A DNA stretch of 64,000 nucleotides from Drouetiella sp036703255. Lineage in GTDB: Bacteria; Cyanobacteriota; Cyanobacteriia; Elainellales; Elainellaceae. The number at the start of each line of letters is the position of its first letter. The stretch's first letter is position 1. Shown one piece after another: positions 16,480-24,618 of the stretch. Below the pieces are notes generated by a model, which worked only from the letters and a program-made list of their open reading frames with translations, was not told the DNA's origin and ran no database searches. The translations under genes and the position numbers were made by a program. The DNA is taken from contig DATNPL010000151.1 in assembly GCA_036703255.1 (NCBI GenBank), positions 48,774-112,773 on the forward strand, given 5' to 3'.

Positions 16480-18186
16480 CTATGTACCAACATCTTCTAA
16501 AATAACATCATAAAGTTTCTTAGCTCTCATCTTATTTAGAGCACTATCTTGAGCCAATTCAGCTATAGTACTTCTCAAAGTTTTGGAAGATTCTCCCGAC
16601 ATTTCCAGAGCTTGACGAATCATAAAAACTTTATCAGGATGCTTTACTAGAAGCCATTGCTTCCATTGATCCGAGGTACGGCTGTTCAAGTAGTCAGCAT
16701 CTTTCTGAGACCAACCTTCTCTATCTAGAAGCCTAATCAAAATGGCATCAATGCTCATATCTTTCTCGAAAACAGCTATTTTATTATCAAGCTCGGTTAG
16801 CAATTCACTGGCTTCAAGAAATTGATTAGCTTGAATAATTGATTGAAGATAGTATAGATTCTCAAGAGTTTTAGCTTGGATAATTTGATGTTGAAACCAT
16901 TTCTTCCAGTAAGGATCTACAACTAGATTGATAGCGCGTGAAATATCTGTAAGTCCTTGAATTTTGCGAAAGTCTAAAAATTCACAATACTTCTCAAGGA
17001 AGTCAGTCAAGTTCTTTCGGAGATCTTCTTCAGAAGATTCAAAGGATTCAGAATATGGCTTATAAGCCTCCCTTAATTTCTCTTCAATTTTATGACTCTT
17101 CTCTATACTATTCAGTTTTTCACCTTCGTCTTGAATCACCTTATCATTACAGACAGATGTCTCAATCAAACGAAAAATCTCATTGCTGATTACTGAATTA
17201 GTGTATCCTATTTGACAAGCGTGAAGATAAATATCTTTGTCTTCACTAGTATTCAAGGTATTTTGAGAACTACCAAGTAACATTAACTTATCAAAATCTA
17301 CAGGGAAATTTGTATCAAGTTTTGCCAGCGTCATAAAGATGACTTCGTTAATGATCTTAAATCGAACTTCCGGCAAAAAGCTATTGATGGCTGGCCTGAC
17401 TTTATCAAGATGTAGCTTTATTCTTTTAAGTATTCTAATGTTATTGACTCTGATTCTTGCTCTAACAAAGTAATTAAATATAATATCTTCATCGGGATCA
17501 TTTTCGCCAAAACCTATACGGAAATTACCTATCAAACTAGGATCTAAATTTACCTCAAAATCAATAATCTTTTCCCTATACTCTGTCAAAACTCTATTTG
17601 ATTCCTCGTCTTTTTTAAGTTTTTCTTCGTTATAGATGATGATAACTTTACAGTTCTTGTCTTCCATAAGGTTTTCAATAAACCCTAAAACCTCATTTAA
17701 TGAGAGATTCGCTGATCTCCTCTCAAGATCATCTATACAGATTAATTGATCTTGAAGTGCCCTGTTAACTATAAGATTACTGACAAGGCTAATCACTGCT
17801 GGCGTGAAGCCAATTCCATATTCTCCCATGCTAGGAATTGCTTCTACCACATTTCCTAAATCTTTTGAATTTTTAGTCGTTCTTGTAAATAGATTTCTGA
17901 AATCTAATCTTTTCCGCTTCTCATCAACTTTAGTATCTGAATTAAAGTTACTCCACAATTGCATCTTTAATTCTTCTATTGTTGAAACTCCAAAAATAGA
18001 ACCGTAGCGATAACTTTGCTTGGCTCCTGCTAGAAATGTTTTTACTAAGTGGGTTTTTCCGATTCCCCAACCACCTTTGAGTGCAAATACCTTTACATTA
18101 TTTCCAGACTTTAAAAATTCTTCCAGCGCTCTTTCAGCCTCTTTGCGGTCTAAACCCGCTTTGTACTTTACGGAGTTCTCATTCAT
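16480..18186 (-). CDS. KAP-like P-loop NTPase
   Basis: 568 residues from the ATG at 18186. Walker A is GGWGIGKTH (about residues 38-46). Walker B is LICIDDLERRS (148-158), whose DDLER is typical of KAP-type STAND NTPases. A following KVIIIYNEEKL strand fits sensor 1. The remaining 350 residues are helical and unassigned; unlike classic KAP proteins I see no clear membrane pair between the Walker motifs, only one weak hydrophobic stretch (VISLVSNLIV). The gene is far richer in A/T than its neighbours and lacks GCGATCGC throughout, which suggests recent acquisition. KAP NTPases occur in several phage-defence loci, but a defence role here is inference. An XRE regulator lies upstream on the same strand. 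Confidence 0.82.
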   Translation of the reverse strand: MNENSVKYKAGLDRKEAERALEEFLKSGNNVKVFALKGGWGIGKTHLVKTFLAGAKQSYRYGSIFGVSTIEELKMQLWSNFNSDTKVDEKRKRLDFRNLFTRTTKNSKDLGNVVEAIPSMGEYGIGFTPAVISLVSNLIVNRALQDQLICIDDLERRSANLSLNEVLGFIENLMEDKNCKVIIIYNEEKLKKDEESNRVLTEYREKIIDFEVNLDPSLIGNFRIGFGENDPDEDIIFNYFVRARIRVNNIRILKRIKLHLDKVRPAINSFLPEVRFKIINEVIFMTLAKLDTNFPVDFDKLMLLGSSQNTLNTSEDKDIYLHACQIGYTNSVISNEIFRLIETSVCNDKVIQDEGEKLNSIEKSHKIEEKLREAYKPYSESFESSEEDLRKNLTDFLEKYCEFLDFRKIQGLTDISRAINLVVDPYWKKWFQHQIIQAKTLENLYYLQSIIQANQFLEASELLTELDNKIAVFEKDMSIDAILIRLLDREGWSQKDADYLNSRTSDQWKQWLLVKHPDKVFMIRQALEMSGESSKTLRSTIAELAQDSALNKMRAKKLYDVILEDVGT

Positions 18187-18486
18187 GATTTTCAAGGAAA
18201 AGCATTTACTTTATACTCTTTTCATAAAATAAGTTGCTGTGCTATGTCTGAGGCAATCGGTATGCCGTAAGACTACTGATTAGGCTAAATCCCGTCAGGC
18301 TATTCACTCGATCGCAGCATTAGATCAAATATTTTCCGCCCAATCCCTGAAATAGAGGATTAGACTGACAGCTTTTCCGCATGATACTCTCTACCTATAT
18401 AATTAGCCCGAAAAGTTCATTATTTTTTCCGCCTAATTCACCTGTGCAAGAGTAGAGCGATCGCTGCAATTCCGCCATAGCTACAA

Positions 18487-18726
18487 CTATTCCTTGGGTG
18501 CCGCAAACTCGTCGGGCATATCTTCCAGCGTCCAGTTCAGTAATCGACAGAGCCGCTTCACCTCACGCGGAGTCATCTTTGGCTCATACAAGCCCGTTTC
18601 CCAATTGCTGATGGTTTGAACAGTTTTATCAAGTGCCGCAGCAATTTCTCTCTGCGTCAATCCCAACTCTTCTCTACGCTTCCTGAGCGGAGACTCCTTA
18701 TCTGGCTGTTGCGGTTCTTTAGTCAT
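18487..18726 (-). CDS. XRE-family helix-turn-helix regulator
   Basis: 79 residues. A single Cro/C1-type domain covers residues 13-70: LRKRREELGLTQREIAAALD, then VQTISNWETGLYEPKMTP, the recognition helix and following loop. A short charged tail follows. It is a DNA-binding repressor or antitoxin-like regulator. It is encoded 300 bp upstream of the NTPase gene in the same direction, so it may control that gene or itself. A perfect 12-bp palindrome lies about 40 bp before its start and is a candidate operator. Confidence 0.9.
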   Translation of the reverse strand: MTKEPQQPDKESPLRKRREELGLTQREIAAALDKTVQTISNWETGLYEPKMTPREVKRLCRLLNWTLEDMPDEFAAPKE

Positions 18727-18766
18727 GCTTTGTTAAAGAACACTTATATAACTAATATTGACAATT

Positions 18767-18778
18767 GACTTTAAAGTC
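18767..18778. promoter_or_regulatory. Palindrome upstream of the XRE gene
   Basis: GACTTTAAAGTC is a perfect 12-bp palindrome in an AT-rich stretch that also holds TTGACA- and TATAAT-like hexamers in the plus direction. Its place 41 bp before the regulator start suits an autoregulatory operator. Evidence is position and symmetry only. Confidence 0.35.
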
Positions 18779-19014
18779 TGCTTATATAATCCTTATGGAT
18801 AAATAACCAGAGATTGCTGTAGGTGAGCGCCAGCTAGCGTTTGCCTAGAGCGGTTTTGGTTCGTTCTTTAGTTTCTCATCAATTCAGCGATTTACGGTTT
18901 TTCTCCTCGCAAAGCGGCGAGTCAGATTCGTTTGGCTGTGAGCGATAGCAGCCACCTTGCGATCGCCCCTCCCTATTCATCCCAGCGCGATCCAGGCGAT
19001 CGCCCTCATTTGCC

Positions 19015-19188
19015 ATGCCTTACTCCGAGACTCTGTTTCCCTGGTGCATCATCCTTTGCCTACCCAACGCCCGCACGATCGTCATAGAACGTTTTCGCCG
19101 CCGCAGCGATGCCGAAGCCTATCTGAAAATCTTGCGCCAGATCAAGCCCCAGGCAGAGTACAGCATCATGTTTGATGGGGGCAGCTAG
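19015..19188 (+). CDS. Small conserved-looking protein (57 residues)
   Basis: An open frame of 57 codons beginning MPYSETLFPWCIILCLPNA and ending AEYSIMFDGGS. The middle, VIERFRRRSDAEAYLKILRQ, is a regular amphipathic pattern. I believe it belongs to a family of short cyanobacterial proteins with the order WCI-LPN-RFRRR-DAE-L-FD, though I cannot name it. Codon usage looks like that of the neighbouring chromosomal genes and not of the AT-rich NTPase. No clear Shine-Dalgarno. A longer overlapping frame starting at 18957 shows no such pattern and is rejected. Confidence 0.65.
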   Translation: MPYSETLFPWCIILCLPNARTIVIERFRRRSDAEAYLKILRQIKPQAEYSIMFDGGS

Positions 19189-19220
19189 TAATCAAACCTT
19201 AGTAGATCGCAAATGCTAAA

Positions 19221-19310
19221 TCGATCCCCCCTAGCCCCCCTTAAAAAAAGGGGGAACCGAGCCAAAACGGTTTGAAGTCCCCCTTTTTAAGGGGGATTTA
19301 GGGGGATCGA
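19221..19310. repeat. C/G-rich inverted repeat, cyanobacterial dispersed type
   Basis: A left arm at 19221-19242 (TCGATCCCCCCTAGCCCCCC and on) pairs with a right arm at 19289-19310 (ends TTTAGGGGGATCGA), with inner complementary stretches of CCCCC/GGGGG. This kind of long C/G-rich palindrome is common between cyanobacterial genes. An AGTAGATCGC motif at 19201, like the ends of the element at 13872, lies just outside it. The interval up to gatB otherwise contains only its promoter region. Confidence 0.8.
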
Positions 19311-19470
19311 ACGTAAGTATGATGGGACAACTGTCTTGTTTTCAATCTAGTGAGCCTATAAAATCAGCGCATTCTGTCCCCATTCATCAACGTTCATCCG
19401 ATCGCAACTTCTCGCTAAAATAGGATTAACCGCCGATCGGGCGCTAATTACAGACACTATCGGTATTTCT

Positions 19471-20955
19471 ATGACTGCTGCCACTCCTGTGAAAACCCAG
19501 TACGAGGCGATTATTGGTTTAGAAACCCATTGCCAACTCAGCACAGAAACCAAGATTTTCTCCACCAGCTCAACGCTGTTTGGATCAGATCCCAACACCA
19601 ACATTGATCCTGTCTGCATGGGGCTACCCGGCACCTTGCCCGTACTGAATCAGAAGGTTTTGGAGTACGCAGTCAAGGCAGGACTGGCGCTGAACTGTCA
19701 GATTGCCCCCTACAGCAAATTCGATCGCAAGCAGTATTTTTATCCCGACCTGCCCAAGAACTATCAGATCTCGCAGTTTGATTTGCCGATCGCCGAACAT
19801 GGCTGGCTAGAGATCGAAATCCTCGACAAAGAGGGCAACCCCAGCCGCAAGAAAATCGGCGTCACCCGGCTGCATATGGAAGAAGATGCCGGAAAGCTGG
19901 TGCATGGGGGCAGCGACCGTCTCTCAGGTTCCACCTACTCGCTGGTGGACTACAACCGGGCAGGCGTACCGCTGGTGGAAATTGTCTCAGAACCTGACAT
20001 TCGATCGGGTGTGGAGGCAGCAGAATATGCCCAAGAGCTGCGCCGCATCGTCCGCTATCTAGGAGTGAGCGACGGCAACATGCAGGAAGGCTCTCTGCGC
20101 TGCGATGTCAACATCTCTGTGCGTCCTGTCGGCACCGAGAAGTTTGGCACGAAGGTAGAGATCAAAAACATGAACTCCTTCAGCGCCATCCAAAAGGCGA
20201 TCGATCACGAAATCGAGCGGCAAATTGCGGCGATCGAAGCTGGAGAAAAAATCGTGCAAGAGACGCGCCTCTGGGAAGAAGGGGCACAGCGGACGATTAG
20301 TATGCGGGTCAAAGAAGGCTCTAGCGACTATCGCTATTTTCCGGAGCCAGACCTCTGCCCAATCGAGGTGGCACCCGCACAGCTAGAAGAGTGGCGATCG
20401 CAGTTGCCTGAGCTGCCCGCCCAAAAGCGTCACCGCTATGAAAACGATCTGGGTCTGTCGCCCTACGATGCCCGCATCATCACCGACGATCGCGCCATTG
20501 CCGAATACTTTGAAGCGACGATCGCTGCCGGAGCCACTCCCAAGCTGGCGGCAAACTGGATCATGAGCGACATCAGCGCCTATCTCAACAAAGAAGGGCT
20601 GAGCATTACGCAACTGCCGCTCAAGCCCGACAGCCTTGCCGAAATGATCAAGCTGATCGAAGCTAACACCATTAGCAACAAAATCGGCAAAGATATCTTG
20701 CCGGAGCTATTGAAGCAAGGTGGCTCCGCCAAGGCGCTGATTGAGAAGAAAGGGCTGGTTCAAGTTTCTGATCCAAAGGTGATTGAAGCGGCGATCGATC
20801 AGGTGATTGCCTCCTTTCCCTCAGAGCTGGAGAAATACAGAGGCGGCAAGAAAAGCCTGCTGGGTTTCTTTGTCGGTCAGGTGATGAAGGCAACGGGCGG
20901 CAAAGCCGATCCCAAGCTGACTAATCAGCTTTTGCAAGCCAAGCTAGAAGGCTAA
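19471..20955 (+). CDS. gatB: Aspartyl/glutamyl-tRNA(Asn/Gln) amidotransferase subunit B
   Basis: 494 residues, full length. GatB activates the misacylated Glu-tRNA(Gln) or Asp-tRNA(Asn) and hands it to ammonia released by GatA, giving Gln-tRNA or Asn-tRNA. The N-terminal cradle domain shows the classic GLETHCQLSTETKIFS, KQYFYPDLPKNYQISQFD, HMEEDAGKLVH and PLVEIVSEPDIRS blocks. The C-terminal helical and YqeY-like domains end with SLLGFFVGQVMKATGGKADP. Alone on its strand; a clear terminator follows. Confidence 0.98.
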   Translation: MTAATPVKTQYEAIIGLETHCQLSTETKIFSTSSTLFGSDPNTNIDPVCMGLPGTLPVLNQKVLEYAVKAGLALNCQIAPYSKFDRKQYFYPDLPKNYQISQFDLPIAEHGWLEIEILDKEGNPSRKKIGVTRLHMEEDAGKLVHGGSDRLSGSTYSLVDYNRAGVPLVEIVSEPDIRSGVEAAEYAQELRRIVRYLGVSDGNMQEGSLRCDVNISVRPVGTEKFGTKVEIKNMNSFSAIQKAIDHEIERQIAAIEAGEKIVQETRLWEEGAQRTISMRVKEGSSDYRYFPEPDLCPIEVAPAQLEEWRSQLPELPAQKRHRYENDLGLSPYDARIITDDRAIAEYFEATIAAGATPKLAANWIMSDISAYLNKEGLSITQLPLKPDSLAEMIKLIEANTISNKIGKDILPELLKQGGSAKALIEKKGLVQVSDPKVIEAAIDQVIASFPSELEKYRGGKKSLLGFFVGQVMKATGGKADPKLTNQLLQAKLEG

Positions 20956-20966
20956 ATCAACGGTCA

Positions 20967-20991
20967 GGGGGGGCATTGTCCCCCCTTTTTT
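20967..20991 (+). terminator. Rho-independent terminator after gatB
   Basis: A G7 run (20967-20973) pairs with CCCCCC (20980-20985) around a CATTGT loop, directly followed by TTTTTT. It lies 12 bp after the gatB stop. Confidence 0.9.
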
Positions 20992-21229
20992 GTCGGCTTT
21001 TATTGTCTAAGTTTTAGGGAATAATCACAGCCTGTGTGCCGCATTTGCATCAAATTTGGTACATCTGCAAGCAATCGACAATAGAATAGGCTAGAAACAT
21101 TCAGCCGCTTTATGCCGTCGCTGAGGTTAGATTTAGTCTGTCTAGATAATCCGCCCAACTTTATAACGCCCAACCTTTTTGCTTCCCCTTTTCAAAGCTC
21201 AACTTTTTCAGCGTGAGGAGTTCTCATTC

Positions 21230-22447
21230 ATGACATCTCAATCCTGTGCTAGCAGCGCTAGCTTCCGCCTGTCCCCCTTGCGGTTGCCGTTGCAGCAATG
21301 GCTGAGGCATAGCAAAAAGGCAGGGTGGTTTACCCTGCTGCTGTGGCTAGTGGCGATCGCTCCTGCCCAAGCCGAATCCTTGACTTTGCGGGTCGCGATC
21401 GATCAGGATGTCAAACAAATCAAAATTGGCAGCTCTACCGATGCCATGCTGACGGATGGAGCAGGACAAGCCCTCGCCCCCATCCCGGCCATGAATGCGG
21501 TGATGACCGAAGCCAAAGCCGGAGGCATTGCCGTCAATCAGCTTCAGACGAGCCAAGCCTGCATCGAACCCAGCAACGGCGGCTATGTGTTTATTGACGA
21601 TCGCTGGTATCGTGGCTCGACCTGCGTCGTGCCTTCCGAGGGCGGCTTAACGGCGGTCAACTATGTTGATATTGAGCAATATCTCTATAGCGTTGTGGGC
21701 AGCGAAATGCCGACGAGCTGGAGTCTAGAGGCGCTCAAGGCACAGGCCGTAGCGGCACGTTCCTATGTGATCTATCAGCGGCAATCCGGCGCTACCGCCC
21801 TTTTTGATGTGGGCAACACTACCGCTTGGCAGGTTTACGCCGGCATTGAGAAAGAGGCCGCCAGCACGCGCGCGGCGGTAGACAGCACGCAAGGGCAGGT
21901 TTTGACCTACAACGGGCAGACGATCGACGCCGTTTTTCACTCCTGTGCAGGGGGTCGGACGGAAAACTCAGAAGATATCTGGAGCAGCGCCTTACCCTAC
22001 CTCCGCAGCGTCGAAAGCCCTGACCAAGACGCACCCAACTGCCGTTGGGACAAAACCGTTTCCGCCGCAGAGCTGAGCAAGCACTACGCAGATGTGGGAA
22101 CGATCCTGAGGATGGAGCCAGAGAAGGTGACGGCAGGCGGGCGTATTATTCAAATTCGACTAGAAGGCGATGCGGGCAGTCGAGTCATCGACGGTGACGA
22201 TCTGCGCGATGCCTTGGATCTACGCAGCGCTCCTTTTCAAATCATTCCGCAGATGGGGCAGGTCGCCAGTGCGGGTAGCGTCACTTCTGCGCCGACGGCC
22301 TTCCAGCTTACCGGGCAGGGCTACGGCCATGGCATTGGTATGAGTCAGTGGGGAGCGCAAAAGCTGGCGCAGCAAAACTGGAACTATGCCCAGATTTTGC
22401 TGCACTACTACACAGGTGCCGAGCTGCGACGCATTGAGGTGCAGTAG
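21230..22447 (+). CDS. SpoIID/LytB domain protein
   Basis: 405 residues from the ATG at 21230, which follows GAGGAG; an upstream alternative start is unsupported. A signal peptide or anchor lies at about 31-50 (WFTLLLWLVAIAPAQAES). The SpoIID domain holds its conserved blocks: YLYSVVGSEMPTSWSLEALKAQ, AVAARSYVIYQ, TIDAVFHSCAGGRTENSEDIW and GQGYGHGIGMSQWGAQ. SpoIID of Bacillus is a lytic transglycosylase that cuts denuded glycan; non-sporulating bacteria such as cyanobacteria carry homologues presumed to act on peptidoglycan in the periplasm. The next gene starts within its stop codon. Confidence 0.92.
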   Translation: MTSQSCASSASFRLSPLRLPLQQWLRHSKKAGWFTLLLWLVAIAPAQAESLTLRVAIDQDVKQIKIGSSTDAMLTDGAGQALAPIPAMNAVMTEAKAGGIAVNQLQTSQACIEPSNGGYVFIDDRWYRGSTCVVPSEGGLTAVNYVDIEQYLYSVVGSEMPTSWSLEALKAQAVAARSYVIYQRQSGATALFDVGNTTAWQVYAGIEKEAASTRAAVDSTQGQVLTYNGQTIDAVFHSCAGGRTENSEDIWSSALPYLRSVESPDQDAPNCRWDKTVSAAELSKHYADVGTILRMEPEKVTAGGRIIQIRLEGDAGSRVIDGDDLRDALDLRSAPFQIIPQMGQVASAGSVTSAPTAFQLTGQGYGHGIGMSQWGAQKLAQQNWNYAQILLHYYTGAELRRIEVQ

Positions 22448-22722
22448 TGTTTAGAGTTGCGACGCGGGGCTACTCGGAAGAATTTGAGCGCTGGACGGAT
22501 GCCCTGAATGCCGCCAATGCGCTGAGGCCCCAATGCAAAAGTTGGCTGCAAGACATCCGGATTTTCTATGGAGAGAATTTGATCTGGGTGTACAGCCGAT
22601 CGCATACCTATCCGCAATACATCGGCGCAGGCGTATACGATCGCCTTGCCCGTCTCTTCATCCAAGAAGCGATGGAAGAACAGGAGGCCGTTAATCAGGC
22701 AGACGCTTCTGAGCAGGCTTGA
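22447..22722 (+). CDS. Small conserved-looking protein coupled to the SpoIID gene
   Basis: 91 residues with a GTG start that shares one base with the preceding TAG stop (TAGTG), implying translational coupling. Sequence MFRVATRGYSEEFERWTDALN, then SWLQDIRIFYGENLIWVYSR and SHTYPQYIGAGVYDRLARLF. No signal peptide or membrane segment; compact mixed alpha/beta appearance. I believe the motif order occurs in other cyanobacteria but know no function. Coupling suggests a role alongside the SpoIID-like protein, although one is exported and the other apparently cytoplasmic. Confidence 0.8.
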   Translation: MFRVATRGYSEEFERWTDALNAANALRPQCKSWLQDIRIFYGENLIWVYSRSHTYPQYIGAGVYDRLARLFIQEAMEEQEAVNQADASEQA

Positions 22723-22725
22723 GGC

Positions 22726-23658
22726 TCAGGCTTGCTGGATAAAAGGGACGATCGCCTGGACAAACAGGGCGGTCGATTCGTAGGGCAACACATTGCGTCC
22801 GGCAATTTGCACGCCCTGGCCTTGGGGTAAGCGACGCAGATAGTCTTGCAGGCGATCGCCCGGAGCTTCCCCCTTGCCCGATTTGCTGATGCTAAAAGCC
22901 TGATTGCCCATCACCACCAGCGTCGGCAGGTTGAGCTGAGTCAGGGCGGTTTCCCAATTTTTTCGCCAGAAGCCCGCCAAAAACGAAAACACAGCGTAGC
23001 GTCTACCCGGCGTTTTGGCATCCGTGACCAGCGTGTGCAGCCATTCTTCGTCAACGGCTGCTGCCTCAGCAAAGAGCTGCCGCACTGAAAATGATGCAAT
23101 AAACTGCCGTCGCCTTGCATACTCATAGAAGGCGAGTCCTGCTGGCGAATCAAACAGCAGATTCCACAACAGCTTTTGCCGCCAGACGGGCGTGGGTTGG
23201 GTCATAACCGTCCAGGCAGGAGGGCCGGATAGCACTAGGCTTTGCACCAGGCTTTGCCCCCCATGAGGCTGAGGCTGTTGAAGTTGAATCAGCGCGATCG
23301 CCACAGGCAATAAAGCCCCTTGCGCCACCAAAACCACAGGCTTTTTCACCACGGTTTGCAGGAAAAACTGAAGCTGTTCAGCCCAATCTTCGGGCGTGTA
23401 GGCCACATGCGGCATATCGCTTTCGCCACAGCCAAGCAAATCTGGACTGTAGATCGATCGCGTCTGCCCCGACTGAAACCAGGTCTGACAAAATCGATCC
23501 CAGAAGCGCCGCGATAGCCCTACCCCAATCGGATGCAGCAACAGCAAAGGCGGTTCGTCATTTGCCATCTGCGTTGGCGCTGTTCGCACTTCATAGGCAC
23601 AGCGATAGCCACGCCACTGACAAAACTGGGTTTGGGTCTGGTTGAGCGCATCCAGCAT
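22726..23658 (-). CDS. Alpha/beta-hydrolase-fold protein lacking the nucleophile serine
   Basis: 310 residues. The fold is clear: oxyanion region LLLLHPIGVGLSRRFWDRF, then DLLGCGESDMP, a lid of roughly residues 145-225, a late strand TLVVMGNQAFSISKSGKGE and a terminal helix. The nucleophile elbow, normally G-x-S-x-G, reads VVLVAQGALLPVA, with Gln where Ser is expected. The usual late histidine is not obvious either. It is therefore probably not a standard esterase; it could be a binding protein or use another mechanism. Convergent with the preceding gene, with 3 bp between the stops. Confidence 0.85.
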   Translation of the reverse strand: MLDALNQTQTQFCQWRGYRCAYEVRTAPTQMANDEPPLLLLHPIGVGLSRRFWDRFCQTWFQSGQTRSIYSPDLLGCGESDMPHVAYTPEDWAEQLQFFLQTVVKKPVVLVAQGALLPVAIALIQLQQPQPHGGQSLVQSLVLSGPPAWTVMTQPTPVWRQKLLWNLLFDSPAGLAFYEYARRRQFIASFSVRQLFAEAAAVDEEWLHTLVTDAKTPGRRYAVFSFLAGFWRKNWETALTQLNLPTLVVMGNQAFSISKSGKGEAPGDRLQDYLRRLPQGQGVQIAGRNVLPYESTALFVQAIVPFIQQA

Positions 23659-23778
23659 GGGCGATCTCCAGGATAAGCTTGCCTATTTAGCCTAGCAGGG
23701 TAAGGGGGTAGATTAAATGAATGTATGACGCGCGCTTCAATGCGCTGGATCTTCTAGGATTATTAGCATCGAGGGTTC

Positions 23779-24591
23779 ATGACTATTAGAAAATCCTGGA
23801 CGCGGGATGAACTCATCATTGCAATGAATTTATATTGCAAACTGCCATTTGGACAGCTTGACCATAGAACACCCATCATCATGGAAGTCGCTGAAAAATT
23901 AGGTAGAACGCCTAGTAGTCTAGCGATGAAACTTAGTAATCTGGCTTCACTTGATCCAGTGCAGCAGGCGCGTGGCATTCGAGGATTGAGTAAAGCGAGT
24001 AAAGCCGATCGAGGTATCTGGCAGGAATTTACAGCAAACTGGGAAAACTTAGGGACAGAAAGTGAAGAACGTTTTCAAGAATTAGTTGGTTCAGCTGACC
24101 TCAATCAATTATTTATGAGGCAGAAAGCTAGAATATCCAAGCCACCTCTAGAAACATATCCTTCACGTCGAATCATAGAAGAAACAGAAGCTAAAGTTAC
24201 AGCTAAAACTAGAATCGGGCAAGACTTCTTTCGGCAAATGATCCTATCGTCATATGGAAGTCGCTGTTGCATAACTGGAAATCCTATTCCAGAATTGCTA
24301 ATTGCAAGTCATATTATTCCTTGGCGTGAGCAATCAGAGCATCGTCTTAATCCTAGAAATGGATTGTGTCTTGCCCGTACTCATGATGTCGCCTTTGATC
24401 AAGGGCTTATTACATTTGATGATGAGTATAAATTGCTTCTAAGCTGTTATCTGCAAAAGTTTTTACCTGAAGAAACTTTAGAACATAACTTTGTTGCCTA
24501 TGCTGGCAATCCATTACATCTACCCGAAAAGTTTCACCCTGAACTTGACTTTCTCCGCTTCCATCGAGAAAGAATTTTTCTTGGAGCTTAA
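23779..24591 (+). CDS. HNH endonuclease
   Basis: 270 residues. The N-terminal half (about 1-130) is a DNA-binding-like region starting RKSWTRDELIIAMNLYCKLPFG. The C-terminal HNH domain reads GSRCCITGNPIPELLIASHIIPW, then RLNPRNGLCLARTHDVAFDQGLITFDD. The HNH His, Asn and His candidates are all present. The family is widespread in bacteria, often annotated as a restriction-like endonuclease; the target is unknown and no methylase lies next to it. Base composition is more A/T-rich than its neighbours and it contains no GCGATCGC, suggesting transfer. Confidence 0.9.
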   Translation: MTIRKSWTRDELIIAMNLYCKLPFGQLDHRTPIIMEVAEKLGRTPSSLAMKLSNLASLDPVQQARGIRGLSKASKADRGIWQEFTANWENLGTESEERFQELVGSADLNQLFMRQKARISKPPLETYPSRRIIEETEAKVTAKTRIGQDFFRQMILSSYGSRCCITGNPIPELLIASHIIPWREQSEHRLNPRNGLCLARTHDVAFDQGLITFDDEYKLLLSCYLQKFLPEETLEHNFVAYAGNPLHLPEKFHPELDFLRFHRERIFLGA

Positions 24592-24618
24592 TGGTGACAA
24601 GCAGTTCGCCAATTCACG

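Noticed and set aside
18957..19175. A 72-codon plus-strand frame overlapping the 57-residue gene
   Set aside because: His/Pro-rich, no recognisable pattern, and the other frame (19015-19188) has the protein-like sequence.
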